A stretch of DNA of 7,906 nucleotides. Origin: Actinomycetota bacterium (GTDB taxonomy: Bacteria; Actinomycetota; Actinomycetes; Streptosporangiales; Streptosporangiaceae). This document shows positions 1-5,093 of the stretch, in pieces. The DNA lies in assembly GCA_003168295.1 (NCBI GenBank), contig PMST01000408.1, positions 3,128 to 11,033 of the forward strand, written 5' to 3'. A program made the position numbers and the translations under genes. The notes beneath the pieces are model-generated. The model searched no databases and had not been told where the DNA came from. It was given only the letters and a program-made list of their open reading frames with translations. The stretch's first letter is position 1. Each line of letters begins with the position of its first letter.

Positions 1-12
1 ACTGCGGCTAGC

Positions 13-1017
13 TCACTGCGGCCGTGCTGATGGCCCGGCGGCCAGCCAGCTGTCGACCTCGGCCTTCCACCGCGCCTTGTCCGCTTCGGGCGCGAAGCAC
101 GCGTCGAATGAGTTCCGCGCCAGCCCGGCGAGCTGCTTGTCGTCGAACCCGAACTCCCGCTGGACCGCAGCCAGGTTGTCATCCACGTACCCGCCGAAGT
201 ACGCCGGGTCGTCGCTGTTCACGGTGGCGAGCAGGCCGGCGTCCAGCATGCCGGGGAGAACGTGCTTGCCGAGGTCGGGAACGACGCGGAGCGCGACGTT
301 GGACAGCGGGCACACGGTCAGCGGGATCTGCTGGTCGCGCAGCCTGGCGACCAGTTCGGGGTCTTCCATGGATCGCACCCCGTGATCGACACGCTCGACC
401 TTGAGCAGGTCGAGGGCCTGGCGGACGTAGTCCGGACCGGCCTCCTCCCCCGCGTGCGCCACCAGCCGGAGCCCTTCGGCCGCCGCCAGCTGGTACACCT
501 GTTCGAACAGCGCCGGCGGGTGGCCCACCTCGGTCGAGTCCAGCCCCACGCCGATGAAGCTGTCCCGGAACGGCAGCGAGGCGCGCAGCACCGCGTCGGC
601 GGCGTCCGGGCCCAGGTGACGCAGGAAGCACAGGATCAGGTCGGCGGAGATCCCGTACTCCTTGGCGCCGTCGGCCAGCGCGGCGGTCAACCCGCCGAAC
701 ACCTCTTCCAGCGGCACCCCGTTGGCCAGGTGGGTCTGCGGGTCCAAGAAGATCTCAGCCCGGCGCACTCCCGCCGCCGCGGCGCGGGCCAGGTAGGCGT
801 GACCCAGGTCGTAGAAGTCCTGCTCGATCTTGAGCACGCGCAGGTTCGCGTAGTGGACGTCGAGAAAGGACTGCAGGCTGTCGAATTGGTACTGCGCGCG
901 CAACTCCTCGACGTCCAGGGTGGGCATCCAGGTGCCGTTGCGCGCCGCGAGATCGACGAGCAGTTCGGGCTCAAGCGTGCCCTCGATGTGAATGTGCAGC
1001 TCGGCAACCGGCAGCAT
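13..1017 (-). CDS. Adenine/adenosine deaminase family protein, probably adenine deaminase type
   Basis: This 334-residue cytosolic enzyme should hydrolytically deaminate a purine, adenine to hypoxanthine or adenosine to inosine, in purine salvage. Visible family motifs are the metal-binding ELHIHIEG near the N-terminus (H8, H10), HAGE at 188-191 (metal ligand H188, catalytic E191), VDHGVR at 210-215, CPLSN at 236-240 and SDDPAYFGGY at 268-277 (D269, D270). The CPLSN and SDDPAYFGGY wording, and the 180- and 81-residue spacings between the metal ligands, fit the adenine deaminase branch better than classical adenosine deaminase as I remember them. Length is normal for the family and nothing is missing. 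The ATG at 1015-1017 is supported by AGGGGAGGT (1022-1030) four bases upstream. It lies 229 bases downstream of the DUF5709 gene and probably has its own promoter. Family assignment is firm; the substrate is inferred. Confidence 0.93.
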   Translation of the reverse strand: MLPVAELHIHIEGTLEPELLVDLAARNGTWMPTLDVEELRAQYQFDSLQSFLDVHYANLRVLKIEQDFYDLGHAYLARAAAAGVRRAEIFLDPQTHLANGVPLEEVFGGLTAALADGAKEYGISADLILCFLRHLGPDAADAVLRASLPFRDSFIGVGLDSTEVGHPPALFEQVYQLAAAEGLRLVAHAGEEAGPDYVRQALDLLKVERVDHGVRSMEDPELVARLRDQQIPLTVCPLSNVALRVVPDLGKHVLPGMLDAGLLATVNSDDPAYFGGYVDDNLAAVQREFGFDDKQLAGLARNSFDACFAPEADKARWKAEVDSWLAAGPSARPQ

Positions 1018-1021
1018 GCGT

Positions 1022-1030
1022 ACCTCCCCT
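1022..1030 (-). promoter_or_regulatory. Shine-Dalgarno of the deaminase gene
   Basis: On the minus strand the sequence is AGGGGAGGT, four bases before the ATG at 1017. It is close to a full match to the anti-Shine-Dalgarno sequence and settles the start codon of the deaminase. Confidence 0.85.
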
Positions 1031-1040
1031 AACCAGGGCT

Positions 1041-1062
1041 CTGCCTGTCTCGGGGCAGGCGG
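1041..1062 (-). other. Hairpin in the leader of the deaminase gene
   Basis: GCCTG (1043-1047) pairs with CAGGC (1056-1060) across an 8-base loop, and a G-T and a C-G pair extend the stem to seven. It lies about 11 bases upstream of the ribosome binding site, inside the inferred leader. There is no T tract, so it is not a convincing terminator. A role in mRNA stability or translation is possible but unproven. Confidence 0.35.
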
Positions 1063-1065
1063 CCA

Positions 1066-1136
1066 CGTTCGTTCACGTTCTGGCGAGATTCTGCCTCATC
1101 AGGGTGTTATACGTCTTTTCTTACCCCGAACGAACG
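1066..1136. promoter_or_regulatory. Probable deaminase promoter flanked by inverted GAACGAACG motifs
   Basis: On the minus strand a TATAAC hexamer (plus-strand 1106-1111) is a good -10 element and would place the RNA start near 1099, giving a leader of about 80 bases. The -35 region is poor (TTCGTT at 17 bases spacing). A perfect 9-base inverted repeat brackets the -10: gaacgaacg at 1128-1136, over the -35 region, and cgttcgttc at 1066-1074, downstream of the inferred start, with another cgttc at 1076-1080. Paired half-sites on both sides of a promoter with a weak -35 are typical of regulator binding, but no family of regulator can be named. Confidence 0.4.
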
Positions 1137-1246
1137 GTGGTGTTTCTCCATCGCCGAGCTGAACCCGCACGTAGCGGCCAGATTAGTGCTTCTTCCTCTG
1201 AAACTCCTCTCACGCTTCTCCGGATCTTCCTCCCGGGGACGCCGTT

Positions 1247-1726
1247 TCAGTCCTCGGACCGGATGTCGGTGTCGTCGTCTTCGACCACGTGCATCGCGGC
1301 CTCTTCGGCGCTGGCCGCTCCGCCGTCGATACCGGCGTCGCGCGCGACAAGATCGGCCTCCTCGTCCGGATGAGCTCCCTCGTCCTCGGCTACCAGCCGG
1401 CCCGCCCGAGGATCAGGGCCGTCGTCGAGCAAGAGCCCGTCGAGGTACTCATCGGCCTCGTCGGCGTCTTCGGCGTCTTCGGGCAGGTCGTCGTCGAGGT
1501 CCAGAGCATCATCCGGCTCTTCTTCCGCGAGCAGTTGATCCAGGGATTCACCCGCCTCCTGCTCATCGGCCGTCGAGCCGAACTTCATGGCCGCCGACCA
1601 GCGCTCCGGCGGAGCCACCCCCCGGTCCAGGGGATCGTCTTCCGCATCGCCGATCAGGGAGTCGGACGGCTCTTGCACCGAGTAGTCCTCTAGGTCAGCG
1701 GACTCATGGCGGGTCTCGTCAGGCAT
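1247..1726 (-). CDS. DUF5709 domain-containing acidic protein
   Basis: A 159-residue, strongly acidic protein of unknown function. I recognise it from its conserved blocks: EDYSVQEPSDSL with GDAEDDPLDRG and APPERW in residues 13-43, GESLDQLLAEE at 59-69, and a C-terminal block 107-150 with RAGRLVAEDEG, DEEADLVARD and GIDGGAASAEEAAMHV. An Asp/Glu-rich low-complexity linker occupies about 71-103. There is no signal peptide or membrane helix, so it should be cytosolic. The ATG at 1724-1726 has AGGAG four bases upstream (1731-1735) and a second GAGGAG at 1736-1741. It is divergent from the surface locus and upstream of the deaminase gene. Neither the family nor the context shows what it does. It supports an actinobacterial origin. 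Confidence 0.88.
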   Translation of the reverse strand: MPDETRHESADLEDYSVQEPSDSLIGDAEDDPLDRGVAPPERWSAAMKFGSTADEQEAGESLDQLLAEEEPDDALDLDDDLPEDAEDADEADEYLDGLLLDDGPDPRAGRLVAEDEGAHPDEEADLVARDAGIDGGAASAEEAAMHVVEDDDTDIRSED

Positions 1727-1932
1727 TTAGCTCCTCTCCTCGGACCCATTACGCTACCCGGACCAATCCTGCCCGGCAGCGAACGTGGTCAGTCATTTCG
1801 GTTGGGTTCACGCGTCGTGACGACGTTCGGCCCGGCCGTTACCAGCCATCCGACCCGCTCCTCACCTACCCCGAACGCCGGCCAGGCACCCCGAAAGCGC
1901 AGCGAGCCCAGCATAACCGCGGCCACAGAACA

Positions 1933-1970
1933 AAGTCCGTTATCCCTAATTCTTATTGAATAACAGACTT
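1933..1970. promoter_or_regulatory. Long imperfect dyad in the AT-rich island (operator candidate)
   Basis: The left arm AAGTCcGTTAT (1933-1943) and right arm ATAACaGACTT (1960-1970) pair at 10 of 11 positions, with a single C/A mismatch and a 16-base AT-rich spacer. It lies some 60 bases upstream of the candidate -35 of the small WxL-like gene. Such a symmetric site in AT-rich DNA is more likely a protein-binding site than a terminator, since no gene ends nearby. On the minus strand it is followed by TTTGTTCT, so a termination role cannot be excluded. Confidence 0.45.
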
Positions 1971-2033
1971 ATCTGGGGAAATACTTGCTTAAATAGATGC
2001 AAATCACGGACCATGCAGATCGCCAGAGAAATT

Positions 2034-2064
2034 TCGACAATAGACCATAGTTAGGTGCTAGAGT
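2034..2064 (+). promoter_or_regulatory. Weak candidate promoter for the small WxL-like gene
   Basis: TCGACA (2034-2039, five of six matches to TTGACA) and TAGAGT (2059-2064, four of six to TATAAT) are 19 bases apart. This is longer than ideal but acceptable in actinomycetes. RNA would start near 2071, exactly where the structured leader begins. Assigned by position and rough consensus only. Confidence 0.3.
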
Positions 2065-2073
2065 CGATAACGT

Positions 2074-2138
2074 CGGCAGGAAACCTATTGAGCTTCACGC
2101 TGCCGGTCTGCTTGGACTAGCAAAAGGGCGGACCGGCG
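2074..2138 (+). ncRNA. Structured 5' leader with two mutually exclusive hairpins
   Basis: cggcag (2074-2079) is complementary to ctgccg (2100-2105). The overlapping gccggtc (2102-2108) is complementary to gaccggc (2131-2137), and that second stem extends inward through G-T, G-C and C-G pairs (2109-2111 with 2128-2130). Both cannot form together, since 2102-2105 is shared. This is the form of an attenuator or riboswitch switch. No U tract follows and I do not recognise a known riboswitch consensus. The ribosome binding site of the next gene is about 100 bases downstream. Confidence 0.35.
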
Positions 2139-2246
2139 CACCGTGGAAGGGAGCCGAAAATTCCCGCAGAAGAACATCCGGCACGACTGGGATATTCAAT
2201 CCGACAAGGGAATTAGACGTTCGCCAGGTTCCACTAAGGACATACC

Positions 2247-2879
2247 ATGCATAGGCCACTATTCCTAATCACCGCAGGCGGCGTAGCCGCAGGCGTACTC
2301 ATCATCGGGACGGCATTGCCCATCGCGACGGCCTTGCCCGCCGCGGCAGCAACGTCCGGCCGGGCCGAGATGGCGGCACCGGCCACAGGCCCGGGCGCTA
2401 GCGAAGGGACCCCCGTGACGTTCGAGGTCACGACGACGGGAACGCTCGGCGTAACCGTGCCGACCGGCCCGGTTGACCTCGGTACCGGAGCGGTCGGCAC
2501 GACCATCGGCATCGCAGGCAACCTCGGCGCCGTCACGGTTACCGACAACCGCGCCCTTGACCCTGCCACCTGGACCGCGACGGTCTACTCAACCGACTTC
2601 ACAAACTCCGTCACTGCGGCAGACGTTATCCCCGCCGGCGATGCAACCTATCTCACGGGCAACGTCGTGACGACCCCTGCGGGCGGCATTAATGCCGTGT
2701 CCACCAACGGCGCCACGGCCATCCCGTTGGGCACTACAGCGCCGGGGCAGAGCGTCGTCTCGGAATCCGGTTACGATGGTGACAACAGCGCGCAATGGAG
2801 CCCGGAGATCCAGCTAGCCGTCCCCGCCACGGCGGTCCTTGGCACATACGACGCCACCATTACGCATTCCGTGTCCTGA
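2247..2879 (+). CDS. Small secreted WxL-like domain protein
   Basis: A 210-residue exported protein. An N-terminal signal peptide (hydrophobic residues about 8-31, Ala-rich cleavage region near 32-36) is followed by an Ala/Gly/Pro linker to about 56 and then one beta-rich domain of about 150 residues reaching the C-terminus. That domain matches the C-terminus of the large repeat protein: VTVTDNRAL (96-104), W109-TATV, STDF (115-118), GDNSA-W184, and VPATAV-GTY-ATIT before a short Ser-ending tail. Spacing and fold resemble the WxL domain of low-GC Gram-positives, where it binds cell wall. However, the tripeptide here is WTA, and the distal W-x-L position reads HSV. ATG 2247 has AAGGA (2236-2240) six bases upstream. 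It is tightly linked to the downstream DUF916 gene. Family assignment is by pattern and rests largely on that neighbour; wall binding is inferred. Confidence 0.8.
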   Translation: MHRPLFLITAGGVAAGVLIIGTALPIATALPAAAATSGRAEMAAPATGPGASEGTPVTFEVTTTGTLGVTVPTGPVDLGTGAVGTTIGIAGNLGAVTVTDNRALDPATWTATVYSTDFTNSVTAADVIPAGDATYLTGNVVTTPAGGINAVSTNGATAIPLGTTAPGQSVVSESGYDGDNSAQWSPEIQLAVPATAVLGTYDATITHSVS

Positions 2880-2886
2880 CAATCCT

Positions 2887-2892
2887 GGGAGG
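2887..2892 (+). promoter_or_regulatory. Shine-Dalgarno that sets the GTG start of the DUF916-like gene
   Basis: GGGAGG lies three bases before an in-frame GTG at 2896. The longer reading frame opening at a TTG (2839) has no ribosome binding site and overlaps the upstream gene, so GTG 2896 is preferred. The short spacing is slightly unusual; another in-frame GTG at 2935 is a less likely alternative. Confidence 0.6.
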
Positions 2893-2895
2893 ATT

Positions 2896-3993
2896 GTGCG
2901 CAGGCTTCCCAGCGCACGCTTGGTGGTGGCTGCGGTGAGGACCGCGGCCACCACTGCGCTCGTGCGCCGATTTCCCGGCGCGGTCATGCTGATGATCGCG
3001 ATGCTCACGGTAGCCGCCGCGCTCACCACGGCGCTCGCCGGACCCGCCCAGGCGGTGAGCGGGCCGGGGCCGGCGAGGTTCGGTATCAGGCTCGTCGACA
3101 TCCCGGTGGCTGAAGCCGACAACCCGCGGGCCTATCGTTACATTATCGACCATCTCAACCCGGGCACGACGATCCGCCGGCGGGTCCAGATTGTCAACCT
3201 CAGCGCCTCGGCCGCTCACGTAACGGTCTTTCCGGACGCCGCGACTATCCGTGGCGGGTATTTCATCGGCGACGTCGGCCAGACCCCCAGTGACCTGACG
3301 ACATGGATCACCATGAGCCGGCCCAGCGTGTCCCTGGCCCCGAACGCGAGGGCCATGGTCACGGTCACCATCCAGGTGCCGCGGACCGCCTCCCCAGGGA
3401 ACCTTTACGGCGTGATCTGGGCGCAGGAAACCGGCGTCGGAAAATCCAGCAACGGCATCAACCTCATTGAGGCCAACCGCGTCGGCATCCGGATTTACCT
3501 GTCCGTCGGCCCCGGCGGCCCGCCGCCGGTGAACTTCGACATCACCTCGATTGCCGCGACCCGGTCCGCCCGCGGCCAGCTGCTGGTCCGGGCGCAGGTC
3601 CACAACACCGGCGGGCAGGCCATCGACGCCACCGGCACCTTGAAGCTCACCGACGGCCCTGGCGGCCTGACCGCCGGACCGTACCAGGAGACCGGCGTGA
3701 CCCTCGCCCCCGGTCAGTCCGAGCCGATCAAGGTCGTCCTCAACAAGCAGGTGCCAAATGGCCCGTGGCGCGCGCAAATCGACATGACAAGCGGGATCAC
3801 TCACCGAAGCGCCGAGGCTACCATCGACTTCTCCCCCGCGGCCGGGGCCAATCGCCGTTACCTGATCGTGGCTGTCATCCTCATCGTCCTGGTGCTCCTC
3901 GCCGGGCTGGCCGTGTGGCTCATCCGCCGGAACCGCCGATCCTCGCCCACCCCAGGCCACCCTGAGCTGATGTCTGCCCAGCCGGGACACTAG
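2896..3993 (+). CDS. DUF916/DUF3324-like membrane-anchored WxL partner protein
   Basis: A 365-residue protein from the GTG. The N-terminus is a long signal peptide: a basic region with several Arg, then hydrophobic FPGAVMLMIAMLTVAAALTT at about 26-45, and PAQA at 50-53 as the likely cleavage site. Residues 62-201 match the DUF916 (WxL-interacting protein, peptidoglycan-binding) pattern: FGIRLVD, NPRAYRYIIDHLNPGT, RRRVQIVNLS, then W/I strands and GNLYGVIWAQE. Residues about 213-313 form a second beta domain with VHNTGGQAIDATGTLKL, corresponding to DUF3324. One membrane helix (about 322-343, LIVAVILIVLVLLAGLAVWL) is followed by a basic cytoplasmic tail RRNRR. Domain order and topology are those of the DUF916 proteins of Firmicutes WxL loci, which bind WxL proteins outside the membrane. 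It follows the small WxL-like gene by 16 bases and is surely co-transcribed with it. A perfect hairpin follows the stop. Confidence 0.85.
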   Translation: MRRLPSARLVVAAVRTAATTALVRRFPGAVMLMIAMLTVAAALTTALAGPAQAVSGPGPARFGIRLVDIPVAEADNPRAYRYIIDHLNPGTTIRRRVQIVNLSASAAHVTVFPDAATIRGGYFIGDVGQTPSDLTTWITMSRPSVSLAPNARAMVTVTIQVPRTASPGNLYGVIWAQETGVGKSSNGINLIEANRVGIRIYLSVGPGGPPPVNFDITSIAATRSARGQLLVRAQVHNTGGQAIDATGTLKLTDGPGGLTAGPYQETGVTLAPGQSEPIKVVLNKQVPNGPWRAQIDMTSGITHRSAEATIDFSPAAGANRRYLIVAVILIVLVLLAGLAVWLIRRNRRSSPTPGHPELMSAQPGH

Positions 3994-4011
3994 CCCAGTC
4001 GGACTCCGTGA

Positions 4012-4028
4012 CCCGGCCGCTGGCCGGG
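4012..4028 (+). terminator. Terminator-like hairpin after the DUF916-like gene
   Basis: CCCGGCC (4012-4018) and GGCCGGG (4022-4028) form a perfect seven-pair all-GC stem with a GCT loop, 18 bases after the stop codon. There is no T tract, which is common for actinomycete terminators. Confidence 0.55.
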
Positions 4029-4136
4029 ACCTCCCCTGTCGGATTCAGTTTCCTGGCCGCGGACCTCGCGGGCCGGCTCGCGGGCGGCTCGTGGACGCGA
4101 TCAACCCTGGATGCTACAGTCCTCGATGAACACAAT

Positions 4137-4167
4137 TTGTTATCATTCAAATACTCTCCGCTAAATA
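4137..4167 (+). promoter_or_regulatory. Weak candidate promoter of the DUF11 membrane protein gene
   Basis: TTGTTA (4137-4142) and TAAATA (4162-4167) stand 19 bases apart in the only AT-rich patch upstream of the gene. The fit is moderate. If used, RNA would start near 4175 and carry a leader of about 90 bases that includes the foldback at 4201-4222. Confidence 0.3.
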
Positions 4168-4264
4168 CTGGTGAGCGCTACCGGGCTTTTCGCCAGCGGG
4201 CGCTGCGGCGGTGCCGCCAGCGATCTCTGCGGGCAAGAAACATGACAACCGGGGGCCGAAGACC

Positions 4265-5050
4265 ATGAGACCGACGTACATTCCCGGACGACTGCGGTGG
4301 AATCAGGTACTCGCGGGGGCAGGGTTCGTGACAATCCTGCTCGTCGCGGTGTCGCCGTTCTCGCCGCAGGCTGCGGCGGCAGTTGTGTCCCCGCCCGTCG
4401 CGGCGTCCGCCAAGCCGACCGTGGCCCCATCTGCGTCCATCCGGGCCACGACTCCGGCCGCCCGGACCACATCTGCGTCCGCCCAGGCCACGACTCCGGC
4501 CGCCGCGGGCGAGCATACGCCGGCGCTTAGCATCGGTGTCACCGACGGCACGAATACGGCGAAGCCGGGCGACTTGCTCAGCTATACGGTGAACATCCGT
4601 AACCTCGGATCGGCCAACGCCCCGCCGCTGGAAGTCGCCCTGATGCTGCCGCCCGCCTTCAAGCTGCTGTCCGCCAGCGCAGACGGCGCGAAGGCCGCCG
4701 GACAGGTCAAGTGGCACGTGAACCTACCGGCCGGCCACTCCGGCGCCTTCCGCGTCGTGGGCCGGGTCGGCGACACGCCGCGGCAACTCTTGCGGCTCGA
4801 CGCGATCGCTTGCGCGACAACAGGAAAAGGCGCCAAGCCAATCGTCTGCGCGGCCGCTTCGAACGAGCTGCCGGCCGGCGCCGCCGCAGCCGCCCACGCG
4901 CGGCTTGCGGCTGCCCCCTCCGCCAATCACCTGATCCGGTACGTCCTGGTGACCGCGGCGGCGGTCGTGCTCTTGCTTGTGCTCGCTGGGGTCGCCCTGA
5001 TGGCGCGGCGGAGACTGACCACGAATAAGGGTGCGCGATCCTCGCAGTGA
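4265..5050 (+). CDS. Secreted, membrane-anchored DUF11-like protein
   Basis: A 261-residue protein. The signal peptide has RLRWN followed by a hydrophobic stretch at about 15-31 and Ala-rich cleavage sites near 36-39. An Ala/Thr/Pro/Ser-rich stalk (about 41-84) contains a 14-residue unit in tandem (SASIRATTPAARTT, then SASAQATTPAA). Residues 87-200 form one DUF11-like beta domain: ALSIGVTDGTNTAKPGD, LSYTVNIRNLGSANAPPLEV, LPPAFKLLS, VKWHVNLPAGHSGAF. Two cysteines (C183, C195) probably form a disulphide. After another Ala-rich segment comes one membrane helix (about 225-247) and a short basic tail RRRL. It should project from the membrane as a single domain on a stalk. ATG 4265 is chosen because the frame's earlier GTG (4211) has no ribosome binding site and adds 18 hydrophilic residues before the signal; GGGGG at 4251-4255 is a weak site. 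The gene ends 43 bases from the convergent large WxL-like gene. Function is inferred from domain kinship with that protein. Confidence 0.8.
   Translation: MRPTYIPGRLRWNQVLAGAGFVTILLVAVSPFSPQAAAAVVSPPVAASAKPTVAPSASIRATTPAARTTSASAQATTPAAAGEHTPALSIGVTDGTNTAKPGDLLSYTVNIRNLGSANAPPLEVALMLPPAFKLLSASADGAKAAGQVKWHVNLPAGHSGAFRVVGRVGDTPRQLLRLDAIACATTGKGAKPIVCAAASNELPAGAAAAAHARLAAAPSANHLIRYVLVTAAAVVLLLVLAGVALMARRRLTTNKGARSSQ
4429..4511 (+). repeat. 42-base tandem repeat in the stalk of the DUF11 membrane protein
   Basis: Two adjacent copies with a 42-base period, 4429-4470 and 4471-4511, both begin atctgcgtcc and share gccacgactccggccgcc. They encode the Ala/Thr/Pro stalk unit in frame, so copy number changes would only alter stalk length. 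Confidence 0.7.
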
Positions 5051-5081
5051 CGGTGCCGGCGGAACCGGACCAGCACTGCGG
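5042..5081. terminator. Bidirectional terminator candidate between convergent genes
   Basis: A long imperfect stem-loop fills the gap between the two convergent genes and includes the stop codon of the DUF11 gene. Bases 5042-5049 pair with 5074-5081 (eight pairs, one of them T-G). After a 2x2 internal loop, ggt (5052-5054) pairs with acc (5069-5071), and beyond a bulged G ccgg (5056-5059) pairs with ccgg (5065-5068) around a five-base loop. It is symmetric for both strands and no T tract follows. The position at a convergent junction supports a shared terminator. Confidence 0.6.
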
Positions 5082-5093
5082 TGACAACCGTCC

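Larger units (their letters stand above)
1727..2246. other. Gene-free divergent intergenic region
   Basis: These 520 bases lie between the starts of the DUF5709 gene (minus) and the small WxL-like gene (plus). The left half is GC-rich and holds a candidate minus-strand -10 (TAGCGT, plus 1751-1756), an inverted cgaacgt/acgttcg pair (1780-1786 and 1823-1829) and the small dyad cgtcg-tga-cgacg (1813-1825). From about 1930 to 2070 the composition becomes clearly AT-rich, with a long dyad at 1933-1970 and a weak plus-strand promoter candidate. The last 175 bases look like a structured leader. Short open frames crossing it lack ribosome binding sites and codon bias. Confidence 0.7.
3994..4264 (+). 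other. Intergenic region between the DUF916-like and DUF11 genes
   Basis: These 271 bases start with a terminator-like hairpin, pass through an AT-rich patch at about 4110-4170 that could hold a promoter, and end in a GC-rich leader with a foldback at 4201-4222. An 86-codon frame across it (4008-4268) has no ribosome binding site and no recognisable product. The gap suggests that the DUF11 gene is transcribed separately from the WxL/DUF916 pair. Confidence 0.5.

Noticed and set aside
262..1032. 256-codon plus-strand frame opposite the deaminase
   Set aside because: It mirrors a well-matched enzyme gene in high-GC DNA, where antisense frames stay open by codon bias. No family resemblance or ribosome binding site.
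1186..1959. 257-codon plus-strand frame over the DUF5709 gene and the adjacent gap
   Set aside because: Arg/Pro-rich composition typical of an out-of-frame shadow. The DUF5709 protein on the other strand is recognisable.
2071..2246. Cyclic di-GMP, ydaO or cobalamin riboswitch in the leader
   Set aside because: I looked for the conserved cores and did not find them. Only the alternative stems can be supported.
2839..2895. N-terminal extension of the DUF916-like protein from a TTG
   Set aside because: It overlaps the preceding gene by 41 bases, has no ribosome binding site and would put a Pro-rich stretch before the signal peptide. The GTG at 2896 has GGGAGG before it.
2860..3990. 376-codon minus-strand frame opposite the DUF916-like gene
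   Set aside because: Arg/Gly/Asp-rich antisense shadow without recognisable motifs. The plus strand has a signal peptide, domains and a membrane helix.
4211..4264. GTG start of the DUF11 membrane protein
   Set aside because: No ribosome binding site, it lies in a GC foldback, and the extra 18 residues delay the signal peptide.
4008..4268. 86-codon frame in the gap between the DUF916-like and DUF11 genes
   Set aside because: It begins within the terminator-like hairpin region, has no ribosome binding site and crosses the AT-rich patch without coding bias.
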